Assembly: GCA_025458025.1 (NCBI GenBank)
Contig: JALOTF010000019.1
Span: 1-37,303 of the forward strand
Length of the DNA: 37,303 nucleotides
From: Beijerinckiaceae bacterium
GTDB lineage: Bacteria > Pseudomonadota > Alphaproteobacteria > Rhizobiales > Beijerinckiaceae
Reading direction: 5' to 3'
Shown: positions 9,691 to 18,838 of the stretch, piece after piece
Position numbering within the stretch: the stretch's first letter is position 1
Layout of the letters: each line of letters starts with the position of its first letter
Notes under the pieces: model-generated
What the model was told of the DNA's origin: nothing
The model's database searches: none
Seen by the model: the letters and a program-made list of their open reading frames with translations, nothing else
Made by a program: the position numbers and the translations under genes

Positions 9691-10221
9691 ATGTTCGGCT
9701 GGCTCTTTCGCTCCCGTTCCGCGCCCGATGTGGCGAAGCTGTTCCACGATATCGCGAATGCCGCGCGCAACCCGGTCGCCTATCGCGAGCATGGTGTCGC
9801 GGATACGTTCGAAGGCCGTTTCGAGCGGCTCGCGCTGGTAACAACCCTCGTGCTGCGCCGTCTCTCCGCCTTGCCCGCACCGGCCGAGGTCGTGGGGCAG
9901 GGGGTGGTGGACCAGCTTTTCGCGCATCTCGATGACGGTTTCCGCCGGGCCGGCGTGGGAGATCTTTCGGTGGGCAAGAAGGTGAAGGCGCTGGCACAGG
10001 GCTTCTATGGCCGCGCCAAAGCCTATACCGAGGCGCTGGATTCTGGTGAAGAAGCGCAGTTGCGTGCAGTGCTTGCCCGCAACCTCTACGGTTCGGAGAA
10101 GACCGCAGAGGACGTGCCGGCCGGATTGCTGGCGGAGATCGAGGGGCTCATCGCGGCACTGGAAAAGAAAGATCTCGCAGGGCTTCTTGCGGGTCGCGTT
10201 CTGGCGGGAGGTGAGGCATGA
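9691..10221 (+). CDS. Ubiquinol-cytochrome c chaperone family protein (CBP3-like)
   Basis: A 176-residue protein of the family related to mitochondrial CBP3, which helps assemble cytochrome b of the bc1 complex. The seen features are an N-terminal FGWLFRSRSAPDVAKLFHDI, the middle segment TFEGRFERLALVTTLVLRRL, and FAHLDDGFRRAGVGDLSVGK followed by KALAQGFYGRAKAY, which is the family core. It overlaps yceD by ATGA. A chaperone gene upstream of the DUF177 gene is a conserved alphaproteobacterial arrangement. The function is from family knowledge, not from a catalytic motif. Confidence 0.88.
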   Translation: MFGWLFRSRSAPDVAKLFHDIANAARNPVAYREHGVADTFEGRFERLALVTTLVLRRLSALPAPAEVVGQGVVDQLFAHLDDGFRRAGVGDLSVGKKVKALAQGFYGRAKAYTEALDSGEEAQLRAVLARNLYGSEKTAEDVPAGLLAEIEGLIAALEKKDLAGLLAGRVLAGGEA

Positions 10222-10787
10222 GCAAATCCAAGGCACCCGCGAAGCTTCCGGCTCTGCCCTATACCGAGCCGCTTTCGGTGATGACGCTGAAGGGCGAGAC
10301 GCATCTCGTGCTGAAGCCTGATGCCGAAATCCGCGCGCGCATTGCCAAATTCGCCGGGCTTCACGCGCTAGACAGCTTCGTGGCCAACCTCATCCTGCGC
10401 CCCAAGCATGATGGCTCGGTGGAGATCACCGGCCAGGTCGAGGCCGATACGCAGCCGATCTGTGTGGTCACGCTCGAACCCTTCGCGGATCATGTCTCCG
10501 AGCCGGTGGAGGCCCTCTTCTCGCCGCCGGAGGTGCTCGCGCGCCTTGTCGAGGAACTGGAGGAAGAGGACGAGGACGCGCCGATCGACGGCAGCCCCGA
10601 ATTGCCGGACGAGATCGTCAACGGCCAGATCGATCCGGCGGCGCTCGCCGTGGAGTTCCTGATCCTCGGGCTCGATCCCTATCCGCGCAAGCCGGATGCG
10701 GATTTTCCGGAGATGAAAGTGGGTGAGGACACAATTTCGCCCTTCGCAGCGCTCAAGGCGCTGAAAACGGATGAGGGCAAGGGCTGA
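10218..10787 (+). CDS. yceD: YceD/DUF177 family protein
   Basis: A 189-residue DUF177 protein. In other bacteria this family sits upstream of rpmF or plsX and is linked to 23S rRNA maturation. The hallmark central segment is ADTQPICVVTLEPF, with a single cysteine rather than a CxxC pair, followed by an acidic stretch (EELEEEDEDAP) and the conserved FLILGLDPYPRKP near residues 152-164. It is the upstream neighbour of plsX, as in many genomes, though separated from it by 124 bases. Confidence 0.87.
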   Translation: MSKSKAPAKLPALPYTEPLSVMTLKGETHLVLKPDAEIRARIAKFAGLHALDSFVANLILRPKHDGSVEITGQVEADTQPICVVTLEPFADHVSEPVEALFSPPEVLARLVEELEEEDEDAPIDGSPELPDEIVNGQIDPAALAVEFLILGLDPYPRKPDADFPEMKVGEDTISPFAALKALKTDEGKG

Positions 10788-10911
10788 ACACCCCCGCTTC
10801 GCGCTTGCCAGCGACGTCCGCGCATTCTAATCGATCCCACCGGCCGCGCGGGGGCTTCCCGTTTGCCGGTTCGCGAGCCGGCGGTTCGGCCGGCTGAGGA
10901 GTGAACACCGG
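10788..10911 (+). promoter_or_regulatory. Leader of plsX with GC-rich inverted repeats
   Basis: The gap between yceD and plsX has closely spaced gccgg/ccggc inverted repeats (about 10870-10903) that could form a stem-loop before the plsX ribosome binding site. No T-run and no clear promoter were seen. Confidence 0.3.
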
Positions 10912-12051
10912 ATGAGCGACGAGGCCCAGGCTCCCGAACCGCGCAAGAGCGGGCGCGCCCTGCGCATTTCGCTCGATGCGATGGGAGGGGATTTCGGCCC
11001 CTCGGTCACCGTGCCGGGCGCAGCCATTGCGCTGGAGCGGCACCCGGATTGCGAATTCCTGCTCTTCGGCCGCGAGAGCGAGATCAACGCCGAACTCGAC
11101 AAGCATCCCGCCCTGAAGGCCCGTGCGCGTGTGATCCACACCTACACCGTGGTCTCCATGGACGAGAAGCCCAGCCAGGCTTTGCGCCACGGCCGCTACA
11201 AATCCTCGATGTGGATGGCGATTGACGCCGTGCGCAAGGGCGAGGCGGATGTGTGCTGCTCCGCGGGCAATACCGGTGCGCTGATGGTGATGGCCCGTTT
11301 CTGCTTGCGCATGATGCCGGGCATTGATCGGCCAGCGCTCGCCTGCATGTGGCCCACCGCGCGCGGCGAGAGCATCGTGCTTGATGTCGGCGCCTCCATT
11401 GGTGCTACCGCCGAAAATCTCGTGGACATGGCGATCATGGGTTCGGCCATGGCGCGCATCGTCTTCGATCTTGAACGCCCGACGGTCGGTTTGCTCAATG
11501 TCGGCGTCGAGGAGATCAAGGGCGTCGAGCAGGTGAAAGAGGCGGGCTCCATCCTGCGAGAGGTCAACCTGCCGAACATGAACTATATCGGCTTCGTCGA
11601 GGGCGACGATATCGGCAAGGGCCGCTCGGATGTGGTGGTTACCGAAGGTTTTGCGGGCAATATCGCGCTGAAAACCGCCGAAGGCACCGCGAAGCAGATT
11701 GGCGACTACCTGAAAAGCGCCATCCAGTCCTCGCTGCTCGCGAAGATCGGCTACCTCTTCGCACGCGGCGCCTTCAATGCGCTGCGTCAGAAGATGGACC
11801 CGCGCCGCGTGAATGGGGCCGTGTTCCTCGGCCTTAACGGCGTGGTGGTGAAAAGCCATGGCGGCACCGATGCCCTCGGTTTTGCGAGCGCCGTGGATGT
11901 GGCCTATGACATGGCAAAATATGACCTGATGGCGAAGATTGGCACGGCTCTGGCCGAACGTGGCGAATGGATTTTGCCCGGTGCCTCCTCTGCCATGGTC
12001 GAGAACCGTGCCGATGAAAACTCGGCCGATAAGGAAACAGGACCAGCCTGA
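10912..12051 (+). CDS. plsX: Phosphate acyltransferase PlsX
   Basis: PlsX converts acyl-ACP to acyl-phosphate, the donor for glycerol-3-phosphate acylation in phospholipid synthesis. The 379-residue protein has the diagnostic [18 protein letters not shown] near the N-terminus, then [11 protein letters not shown] and [17 protein letters not shown]. The later [19 protein letters not shown] and [14 protein letters not shown] are also family signatures. The first 15 residues and the last 20 or so ([13 protein letters not shown]) are variable. It overlaps the fabH start by one base (TGATG). Confidence 0.97.
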   Translation: MSDEAQAPEPRKSGRALRISLDAMGGDFGPSVTVPGAAIALERHPDCEFLLFGRESEINAELDKHPALKARARVIHTYTVVSMDEKPSQALRHGRYKSSMWMAIDAVRKGEADVCCSAGNTGALMVMARFCLRMMPGIDRPALACMWPTARGESIVLDVGASIGATAENLVDMAIMGSAMARIVFDLERPTVGLLNVGVEEIKGVEQVKEAGSILREVNLPNMNYIGFVEGDDIGKGRSDVVVTEGFAGNIALKTAEGTAKQIGDYLKSAIQSSLLAKIGYLFARGAFNALRQKMDPRRVNGAVFLGLNGVVVKSHGGTDALGFASAVDVAYDMAKYDLMAKIGTALAERGEWILPGASSAMVENRADENSADKETGPA

Positions 12052-13022
12052 TGCGTCGCTCGCGGATTGCCGGCGTGGGGAGCTATCTGCCCGCGCGCAT
12101 CGTCACCAATGCCGAACTCGCGGCCCGGATGGAGACATCCGACGACTGGATTCGCCAGCGCACCGGCATTGGCCAGCGCCACATCGCGGCGGAAGGCGAA
12201 ACCACCAGCATGCTCGCGCTCAAGGCGGCCGAGGCAGCGCTCGCCCATGCGGGGCTCACCGCGCAGGATATCGACCTCATCGTGCTGGCAACGGCCACGC
12301 CCGATTACACCTTTCCCTCCACCGCCACGCAGGTGCAGGCCGCGCTTGGCATCACCCATGGCGCGGCGTTCGATGTCGCGGCGGTCTGCTCCGGCTTCGT
12401 CTATGCGCTGACGGTCGCAGACAAGTTCATCGCCTCGGGCAGCAACAAGCGCGCGCTGGTCATCGGCGCCGAGACCTTCTCGCGCATCCTCGATTGGGAA
12501 GATCGCACCACGGCCGTGCTGTTCGGTGATGGTGCTGGCGCTGTGGTGCTGGAAGCCGTGGAAGGCAAGGGGGATGCCTCGGATACGGGCGTGCTCACCA
12601 CGCATCTGCGCTCCGATGGTCGCCACCGCGCGAAGCTTTATGTCGATGGCGGGCCGTCCACCACCGGCACTGTCGGCCATCTGCGCATGGAGGGCCGCGA
12701 GGTCTTCAAGCATGCGGTCGGCATGATCACCGATGTGATTGTCGATGCCTTCGCCGCCACCGGCTTTTCTGCCGAAACCATCGACTGGTTCGTGCCGCAT
12801 CAGGCCAACCAGCGGATCATCACGGCGAGTGCCGACAAGCTCGGTATTCCCATGGAGAAGGTGGTTCTCACGGTGGACCGGCACGGCAATACATCCGCCG
12901 CTTCCATTCCGCTCGCCTTCGATGCAGCCGTGCGCGACGGGCGCATCCAGCGCGGCGATGTGGTTCTCGTCGAGGCGATGGGCGGTGGTTTCACCTGGGG
13001 TTCGGCGCTTTTCCGCTTTTAG
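12051..13022 (+). CDS. fabH: 3-oxoacyl-[acyl-carrier-protein] synthase III
   Basis: FabH initiates fatty acid synthesis by condensing acetyl-CoA with malonyl-ACP. The 323-residue protein shows all three catalytic residues in context: Cys113 in [14 protein letters not shown], histidine in [10 protein letters not shown], and asparagine in [14 protein letters not shown]. The N-terminus ([12 protein letters not shown]) and the early [11 protein letters not shown] are canonical. The plsX-fabH-ihfA-merR order is typical of alphaproteobacteria, and coupling to plsX links the start of fatty acid and phospholipid synthesis. Confidence 0.97.
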   Translation: MRRSRIAGVGSYLPARIVTNAELAARMETSDDWIRQRTGIGQRHIAAEGETTSMLALKAAEAALAHAGLTAQDIDLIVLATATPDYTFPSTATQVQAALGITHGAAFDVAAVCSGFVYALTVADKFIASGSNKRALVIGAETFSRILDWEDRTTAVLFGDGAGAVVLEAVEGKGDASDTGVLTTHLRSDGRHRAKLYVDGGPSTTGTVGHLRMEGREVFKHAVGMITDVIVDAFAATGFSAETIDWFVPHQANQRIITASADKLGIPMEKVVLTVDRHGNTSAASIPLAFDAAVRDGRIQRGDVVLVEAMGGGFTWGSALFRF

Positions 13023-13047
13023 GATTAGGACACAAAGGGGTTGCGGC

Positions 13048-13076
13048 TTGACCCTGCGACCGTTTGTCAATACCCT
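13048..13076 (+). promoter_or_regulatory. Possible sigma-70-type promoter for ihfA
   Basis: A ttgacc hexamer at 13048-13053 and taccct at 13071-13076 are separated by 17 bases, within the 161-base gap between fabH and ihfA. The -10 is weak. A small inverted repeat (ggccg...cggcc, about 13148-13166) lies further downstream in the leader. Confidence 0.35.
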
Positions 13077-13183
13077 CGGGAAATCAGCAGGATAGATTTG
13101 TAGTATCTGTGCCGTGTTTCGAGGCTGGCGATAAGAAAAAATTAAGGGGCCGCCTAGATTTCGGCCATTCGAGGGAGTGTACT

Positions 13184-13495
13184 ATGGCAGGTCGCACCAT
13201 CACGCGGGCCGATCTCTGCGAGTCTGTTTACCAGAAGCTCGGCCTCAGCCGGGCCGAATCGGCCGAGCTCGTTGAAACGGTGCTGAAGGAAATCAGCGAC
13301 ACGCTGGTTTCGGGCGAAACCGTGAAGCTCTCTTCCTTCGGTTCCTTTATCGTCCGTGAGAAGGGCGAGCGCATCGGGCGCAATCCCAAGACGGGCGTTG
13401 AAGTGCCGATCACCCCGCGCCGTGTGCTGGTTTTCAAGCCGTCCAACGTCATGAAGGCACGGATCAACGGCGACGAAGCCGCCAGCGAAGATTGA
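13184..13495 (+). CDS. ihfA: Integration host factor subunit alpha
   Basis: IHF-alpha pairs with IHF-beta to bend DNA at specific sites and helps recombination, replication and promoter architecture. The 103-residue protein has the DNABII fold: [20 protein letters not shown] at the N-terminus, [17 protein letters not shown], and the DNA-intercalating arm [14 protein letters not shown]. The ATG at 13184 follows a gagggag ribosome binding site. The longer open frame upstream begins in non-conserved sequence and is not used. The paired merR gene follows. Confidence 0.97.
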   Translation: MAGRTITRADLCESVYQKLGLSRAESAELVETVLKEISDTLVSGETVKLSSFGSFIVREKGERIGRNPKTGVEVPITPRRVLVFKPSNVMKARINGDEAASED

Positions 13496-13619
13496 TCTCC
13501 AGCAAATTCTCCCCGACTTTTTTCATTAGACTGATTGGCCTACTTGCCATGTCCGCTTGTTCGCGGGCAAGACAAGGAGTTGGTATTCCACGCGTTTCGG
13601 CACCCGGGGAGAGGGGCTG

Positions 13620-14324
13620 ATGGACAAGGCACCTGATGCCTACCGCACGATCAGCGAAGTGGGCGATGATCTCGACATCGCGCAACACGTGCTGCGGTTC
13701 TGGGAAACCCGTTTCCCGCAGATCAAGCCGCTGAAACGCGGCGGCGGTCGTCGTTACTATCGCCCAGATGATGTCGAATTGCTCAAGGGCATCCGGCATC
13801 TGCTCTATCGCGAGGGCTACACGATCAAGGGTGTCCAGCGCATCCTGAAGGAGCAGGGCGCCAAGGCCGTGCAGGCCGTGGGCCGCGCTGGGTCGCTCGT
13901 GCCGGGGCTCGCGCCTGCTTCGCCCGAGGATGCCTATGACGAGGTCGTGCCATCCCCGTCGGCAGCCTATCAACCGCCTGCGCCATCGCCGGTCTACGAG
14001 CCCGTGGCACCGCCAGTAGCGGTGACTGCGCCGGTTCTCCGACCGGTCACGGCAACGCCGGTACTCCTTCCGTTTGACGCGCCGTCGCAGCCCGCCATAG
14101 CCGCGCGGATGGATGACGGGCAGGTCTCCTTCACCCGTGGTGGATTGGGCGCACGCCCGGCCTTCGCACCGGTGGAAGACCGGATGGAACCCGCTGCGTC
14201 ACCGGTTGTTCTGGAAGGCAATGCGGCCCGGCAGGCGCTTCTCGAAGCCTTGGGCGAACTCGAGAGCGCGCGCGCTGCGATCGGCCGTGTCCTGTCAACG
14301 CGGGATCGGCTCAGCGGCGATTGA
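13620..14324 (+). CDS. MerR-family transcriptional regulator
   Basis: A 234-residue regulator of the ihfA-linked MerR type. The N-terminal domain (about residues 6-75) is a winged helix: [20 protein letters not shown], then [17 protein letters not shown] and [16 protein letters not shown]. There are no cysteines in a metal-binding loop, unlike MerR or CueR. The middle (about 95-170) is a Pro/Ala/Val-rich linker, and the C-terminal [17 protein letters not shown] is a conserved helix. The target genes are unknown. The start at 13620 was chosen for the MerR N-terminus. Confidence 0.9.
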   Translation: MDKAPDAYRTISEVGDDLDIAQHVLRFWETRFPQIKPLKRGGGRRYYRPDDVELLKGIRHLLYREGYTIKGVQRILKEQGAKAVQAVGRAGSLVPGLAPASPEDAYDEVVPSPSAAYQPPAPSPVYEPVAPPVAVTAPVLRPVTATPVLLPFDAPSQPAIAARMDDGQVSFTRGGLGARPAFAPVEDRMEPAASPVVLEGNAARQALLEALGELESARAAIGRVLSTRDRLSGD

Positions 14325-14326
14325 CT

Positions 14327-14345
14327 GCGCGCTTTTTCAGCGCGC
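14327..14345. terminator. Hairpin between convergent merR and YfhO-like genes
   Basis: A 7-bp stem, gcgcgct (14327-14333) with agcgcgc (14339-14345), sits in the 31-base gap between the two convergent genes. The T-run is in the loop rather than after the stem, so it is an imperfect terminator that could serve both directions. Confidence 0.45.
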
Positions 14346-14355
14346 CGCTCGCCCG

Positions 14356-16734
14356 TTAGCCCGGAATAACACCGGCATTCTTTAGCATTCGGCGCAGCAG
14401 GCCGCGCATCGGCTCGAAGCGGAAAGTCACAGTCTTCACGCCTGCTGGCAGGATGACCGCGCGGAAGATGCCGTTGGCGCGCAGAACGGGCGTGGATTTC
14501 CCGTCGATCTCGGCAAACCACCAGGGATGCCAGATGTCGTTCAGTAGCAGCACGCCGCCGCGTGCGGCATCGGTTTCCACCGTGATCTCGGTATTGGTGT
14601 AATGCGTGATCCGCGCCGAACCGCCGACACGCGTACGCGGCAGGGGCAGCGAGGTGCGCTCGATATAGGCCACGCGGCGGAAATCCGTGCCCGGCCATTC
14701 CCCGAATTGCAGCAGGCGGGTCTGGTCGACGATCTGCGCCTCGTTCACCACCATCACGCGGGGAAGGGCATCCGGATTCTCGTAAATGTAGGCGTCCTTA
14801 GTGCGGGTCACCAATGGCAACGGATTGGCGCGCAGCCGCGGATCAACTTCGGCGATGGGCGCGCCGATAGCAATGAAGCGCAGGCCCATCAGGTTTGCGA
14901 AAGGCGAACGGTAGGATGGGAAGAGCGGGGCAAAGTTATGCTGGTCGACGCCAGCCACCTGGTCGCCTGCGCCCGTCGCCGCAGCGTAATGCTTCAGCCG
15001 CAGCGGGTTGTAGCCGAGCGTGTTCTCGAAGCCGTGCACAAGCCCGAGATTCGGCCAGTGGAAGCCGAGGCCCGCAATTTCCACGCGGTCGCGACGCGTA
15101 CCATCGGCCACAATCAGCTTCTTCAGGGCGAGGATTGTCTCATTCCCGGTATCGAGGCGCATCGCGTCATATTCGGCGACGGGCAGGCCGGTTGAATCAT
15201 TCGGGCGCATGTTCCAGCCGAAATCAGTCAGCAGGAGCGCGGCAAAAGCCGTGGCTGCCACCACAGGCCGGCGCATGGCAATGGGCCGGATCAGCAGCAC
15301 CACAGTGAGAGTCACGGTCACGAAAGCCAGCGCAATCAGGATATCCGGACCGGCCTGCTTGAGCTTGCCGAGCCAGATCGCCATGCCGAGCGCACCGGCA
15401 AAGCCGATGCCGACAAGCCCGGCGAGCGCCAGCAATGCGCTCCGGCCGATCTCCTCGCCGCGGCGGATCAGGTGATCAATCCCGAAGCCCGCGAGGAAGG
15501 CACCCAGCGCGCCCACGAGAAACAGCGAATCCGCCGGGCGCCGGAATAGCGAGACCCCCGGCAGGGCGTGGTAGAGCACACCGAAGAGCGGAGTGTATTG
15601 GCCCAAAGCGTAGAGGATCATCACCACGAACATGACGCCGAGCACCATGAAGCGATGCCCATAGGCTCGACGCGATGTGAGCCACAGGACGATGCCCGCC
15701 AGTGGCAGCACGCCCATGTAGAAATTCGCCATGTTCCGGGCGACCACAAGGCTCACGATATAGGGCCAGTGGACGCTGGGCGCGCCCCAGAAATTCTCGG
15801 ACGGTCCGATGGTGCCAAACAGGTTCCCAACCAGCAGCGTCAGCAGGCTGGACGGGTGGAGAGACCCCATTTCCGCTTCGGCAATGGTGAAATGCGGACG
15901 ATTCGATTCCCCCGCGAAACTCAGCACCATGATGGTCGGCACGATGATGATCGCAAAACCAACGAGCGTGCCCATCGCCAGCGGCTTCACGGTGGCACGG
16001 AAGCGCGCAAGGAAGGCGCCTCCCGTCACCCAATAGGCGACGACATAGCCCGCGAGCGCCAGCAGCGTGAGGAAAGCCACCTGATCGGGATCAAGGGCAG
16101 TGAGTGCCGCAAACAGGCCCGCAAGCGCACCGTAGCGCGCTGAGCCGAGGCGCAGGCCGCGCTCCAGCATCCACAAGGCCCAGGGGAAGTAGATGAGCGA
16201 GAAGATCTGCCCCGTATGCTGGATGCGCCACGAGGCCGCCCCGCCATAAGCGAAGGCGATGGCCGCGACGAGCGCAGCCGCCGGATGCCAGCGTCTGTCG
16301 CGCCCGAATCCCAGCACGCCGAACGCGCCGAAGAGCAGGCCGAGGAAGGTCACGGCATCCACCATCTGCATGGTGGGGTTTGGCGTCAGAAACGCCAGCA
16401 GGAGATGCGGGGGCGAGAAGATCAGCGATTGCGGATCGGCAATCTGCGGGTGGCCACCAAACACGAACGGGGCCCAGAAGGGGCTCTCGCCGCGATGAAT
16501 GGATTGCGCCAGAAACACCATCTGCGCGTGGAAATGCGCCTTCGCATCCCACGGAATGGTGACAGTGCCGGAAAGCCACGGCCAGGCAAGGCCAGCCCAG
16601 ACGATGACCAGAAGGCCGGAAACCGCGAGCCATGTGCGGGCATCATCCCCCGGTGGAACAACCGGCGGGTAGGTGATGCGCGGAAGAGGGACCGTCGAAA
16701 GGTCCCTCTCCGTATCAGGAGATTTCTGGAGCAT
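14356..16734 (-). CDS. Large polytopic membrane protein, YfhO/GT-C-like
   Basis: A 792-residue inner-membrane protein. After a proline-rich cytoplasmic start there are about a dozen hydrophobic segments (residues about 35-510), then a soluble C-terminal domain of about 270 residues ending in a beta-rich fold (DAARGGVLLLNDIWHPWWFA). The arrangement, with an early extracytoplasmic loop containing FGGHPQIADPQSLIFSPPHL, resembles YfhO-family GT-C glycosyltransferases that use polyprenyl-linked sugars. This is a fold-level call; no substrate is known. It starts 43 bases after the ribA stop on the same strand and may be co-transcribed. ATG at 16734 is used. Confidence 0.75.
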   Translation of the reverse strand: MLQKSPDTERDLSTVPLPRITYPPVVPPGDDARTWLAVSGLLVIVWAGLAWPWLSGTVTIPWDAKAHFHAQMVFLAQSIHRGESPFWAPFVFGGHPQIADPQSLIFSPPHLLLAFLTPNPTMQMVDAVTFLGLLFGAFGVLGFGRDRRWHPAAALVAAIAFAYGGAASWRIQHTGQIFSLIYFPWALWMLERGLRLGSARYGALAGLFAALTALDPDQVAFLTLLALAGYVVAYWVTGGAFLARFRATVKPLAMGTLVGFAIIIVPTIMVLSFAGESNRPHFTIAEAEMGSLHPSSLLTLLVGNLFGTIGPSENFWGAPSVHWPYIVSLVVARNMANFYMGVLPLAGIVLWLTSRRAYGHRFMVLGVMFVVMILYALGQYTPLFGVLYHALPGVSLFRRPADSLFLVGALGAFLAGFGIDHLIRRGEEIGRSALLALAGLVGIGFAGALGMAIWLGKLKQAGPDILIALAFVTVTLTVVLLIRPIAMRRPVVAATAFAALLLTDFGWNMRPNDSTGLPVAEYDAMRLDTGNETILALKKLIVADGTRRDRVEIAGLGFHWPNLGLVHGFENTLGYNPLRLKHYAAATGAGDQVAGVDQHNFAPLFPSYRSPFANLMGLRFIAIGAPIAEVDPRLRANPLPLVTRTKDAYIYENPDALPRVMVVNEAQIVDQTRLLQFGEWPGTDFRRVAYIERTSLPLPRTRVGGSARITHYTNTEITVETDAARGGVLLLNDIWHPWWFAEIDGKSTPVLRANGIFRAVILPAGVKTVTFRFEPMRGLLRRMLKNAGVIPG

Positions 16735-16777
16735 GGTTCCCCCTCACGCTCACCGAAAGCCAGCCTTGTGTGGCTGG

Positions 16778-17899
16778 TCAGTCCGTCAGCGGCGCATGCG
16801 CCACCATCGCATCGAAATCGATGAAATGGCCCGCGCGGTCGCGCTTGGAGGCGAGGTAGCGCACATTTTCGGCCGTCGGGCGACCGTAGGCGCGGTTGTC
16901 GGCCACGACTTCGAGACCCGACGCCTTGAGCGCACCGATCTTCTCGGGGTTGTTGGTCATCACGCGGACGCTCGTCACGCCGAGCTTGCGCAGCATTTCG
17001 GCCGCGAAGTCGAAGCGACGCTGGTCGAGGCCGAAGCCCAGAACCTCGTCGGCGTCATAAGTGTCCCAGCCCTGCGACTGGAGCTTATAGGCGCGCATCT
17101 TGTTGGCGATGCCGTTCCCGCGGCCTTCCTGATCGAGATAGAGCAGGATGCCACCATCGGCCTGCGCCATCTTCTGAACGGTGCCGCGCAGCTGGTCGCC
17201 GCAATCGCATTTCAGCGAGCCGAACAGGTCGCCCGTGAGGCAGGCCGAATGCATGCGGATGGCCACCGGCTTCGCGAAATCCGGCTTTCCGACGATGATC
17301 GCCACCTGATCGCGCAGGCCTTCGCCGCCGCGGAACACGACAAACTCGGTCTCGGCCGCGAATTCCAGCGGAACCGGCGCGCGGCCGACGATCTGGATCG
17401 CCTTGACCTGCGCCGCACGATAATCGCGGATATCCTTCAGCGAGACGCGCATGATATCGCTCGTCAGCGTCGAAGCGGCCACCGGAATGGCATAAACCGC
17501 CGGGGTGAGGAGCGCGAGGCGCGCCAGCTCGATGGAGCCTTCATCCAGCGCGCCGGTGGGCGAAACCGGGGCATCGATGCGGGCATCGATCTTGAGTGCG
17601 AGCGTTTCCACGCGCACCGCATCCGGCACGGGGAAGGCCACAATGCCGGCCTGCTGGCGATCTAGCCCCAGACGGCGCAGGCGCGCAGCGGGGATGATGA
17701 GCCGGGCGCGGCCCGGGGCGAGGGTATCAAGGCCTTCCGCGATCCGCTGGGTCAGCGCATCCACCAGGAGCACCACGAGGGCTTCATCCCCCTCCACCAC
17801 AGCGACGGGGCGACCCGCGCGGAATTCGGCAATAGCGCGATCGACGGCGCGCTCGTCTGCAGTGTCGAAAAGGCCTAGAACTTCAGCAACCTTGCTCAT
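16778..17899 (-). CDS. ribA: GTP cyclohydrolase II with degenerate RibB-like N-terminal domain
   Basis: The C-terminal half (about residues 175-373) is GTP cyclohydrolase II, which opens GTP to 2,5-diamino-6-ribosylamino-4-pyrimidinone phosphate. Zinc cysteines Cys220, Cys231 and Cys233 are in SACLTGDLFGSLKCDCGDQL; catalytic segments QEGRGNGIANKMRAYKLQ and GFGLDQRRFDF follow. The N-terminal 170 residues align loosely with DHBP synthase (GRPVAVVEGDEAL), but the acidic DxEDRENEGD motif is gone, so RibB activity is unlikely. It diverges from a stand-alone RibD-type reductase and heads toward a YfhO-like gene. It may be the only GTP cyclohydrolase II for riboflavin, as the ribD-E-H set has none. 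Confidence 0.93.
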   Translation of the reverse strand: MSKVAEVLGLFDTADERAVDRAIAEFRAGRPVAVVEGDEALVVLLVDALTQRIAEGLDTLAPGRARLIIPAARLRRLGLDRQQAGIVAFPVPDAVRVETLALKIDARIDAPVSPTGALDEGSIELARLALLTPAVYAIPVAASTLTSDIMRVSLKDIRDYRAAQVKAIQIVGRAPVPLEFAAETEFVVFRGGEGLRDQVAIIVGKPDFAKPVAIRMHSACLTGDLFGSLKCDCGDQLRGTVQKMAQADGGILLYLDQEGRGNGIANKMRAYKLQSQGWDTYDADEVLGFGLDQRRFDFAAEMLRKLGVTSVRVMTNNPEKIGALKASGLEVVADNRAYGRPTAENVRYLASKRDRAGHFIDFDAMVAHAPLTD

Positions 17900-18119
17900 T
17901 TCACTTCCAATCAGTCCATGTTTACGGTCTTTTCGACGGAGGAATTCCGTCGGATGGACACCGTGTTCTCATTCGGTGGTGGCACTTATCACCAGCGAAG
18001 ATGAACGCAGCCTGTCTGGCCGTTCACCTTGTTTAAAATTCCTTGCCTTTGGCGGCGGGGTCCCTTCAGAACGAAATTCTGTGTTCTTCCGTGGGCCGCT
18101 TCCGGGCGGAGAAAGCACC
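17900..18119. promoter_or_regulatory. Divergent promoter region between ribA and the RibD-type reductase gene
   Basis: These 220 bases hold promoters for both genes. A 7-bp perfect inverted repeat, cgacgga (17934-17940) with tccgtcg (17946-17952) and loop ggaat, lies 35 bases upstream of the ribA start; it could be an operator or a leader hairpin. A second small hairpin, cagaa with ttctg, lies at about 18068-18083. I looked for a conserved FMN riboswitch on both strands and did not find its diagnostic core. Confidence 0.5.
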
Positions 18120-18836
18120 ATGTCTCCCTCTACGCGCCAACCTGCCGATCCGTTTGTTTTTTTTCGTCCGAACCTGCCGGATCGTCCATTCATCGTGGCG
18201 CAGCTCGGCCAATCGCTGGATGGGCGTATCGCCACTGTCACCGGTGACAGCAAATATATCGGCAGCCGGCCGTCGCTCGCGCATCTCCACGCCATCCGCG
18301 CGCATGTGGATGCGGTGGTGGTGGGAATCGGAACCGTGCTCGCCGATGATCCCAAGCTGAACGTGCGCCTATGCGCGGGGCCGAACCCGGCGCGAGTCGT
18401 GATCGATGCGAAAGGCCGCCTTCCCGCCACCGCTCAATGCCTCGATGGCGCGGATGGCGCGCGGCGCGTGGTTCTGCGCGGCCCCGAGGCGAAGGGCGAG
18501 GCGCTGCCGGCGGGTGTGGAGGTTCATGTTCTGCCGGTGAATACCGCCGGGCGATTCGACCTTCCGGAACTCGCGCGCGCGCTCCGCAACGTCGGTTTCG
18601 AGCGCGTGCTGCTGGAAGGCGGAGCCTCGATGATCTCACAGGCCATCGATGCGGGCATCGTGGACCGGCTGCATCTCATGGTCTCGCCGGTGCTCATCGG
18701 TTCGGGCCAGCCCGGTCTTGAGCTGCGGCCGGTGCAGCTTCTTGCCGAGGCGATGCGGCCTAAGGTCGAGGTGATTGTGCTCGGCGAGGGCGAGGTGTTA
18801 TTTGATTGCGACTTAAGTCGAAGGGAGAGGGATTGA
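18120..18836 (+). CDS. Stand-alone RibD C-terminal-type reductase (dihydrofolate reductase-like)
   Basis: A 238-residue NADPH-dependent reductase equal to the second half of RibD, with no deaminase. It has [48 protein letters not shown] and the cofactor-binding LLEGGASMISQAIDAGIVD. Family enzymes reduce the ribosyl side chain of the GTP cyclohydrolase II product or related pteridine/pyrimidine compounds. Since a complete RibD exists at 1582-2736, this paralogue is probably not needed for riboflavin. It is divergent from ribA and followed two bases after its stop by the cytochrome b561 gene. The true start is the ATG at 18120; an open frame continues upstream but across the divergent gene. Confidence 0.88.
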   Translation: MSPSTRQPADPFVFFRPNLPDRPFIVAQLGQSLDGRIATVTGDSKYIGSRPSLAHLHAIRAHVDAVVVGIGTVLADDPKLNVRLCAGPNPARVVIDAKGRLPATAQCLDGADGARRVVLRGPEAKGEALPAGVEVHVLPVNTAGRFDLPELARALRNVGFERVLLEGGASMISQAIDAGIVDRLHLMVSPVLIGSGQPGLELRPVQLLAEAMRPKVEVIVLGEGEVLFDCDLSRRERD

Positions 18837-18838
18837 GC

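Noticed and set aside
17505-18119. Extended N-terminus for the RibD-type reductase
   Set aside because: The open frame upstream of 18120 runs antisense through the start of ribA and gives Arg/Ser-rich sequence unlike any reductase.
17900-18120. Possible FMN riboswitch before ribA or the RibD-type reductase
   Set aside because: There are short hairpins and gaatt-type fragments, but the diagnostic conserved core of the element and its ordered helices are not found on either strand.
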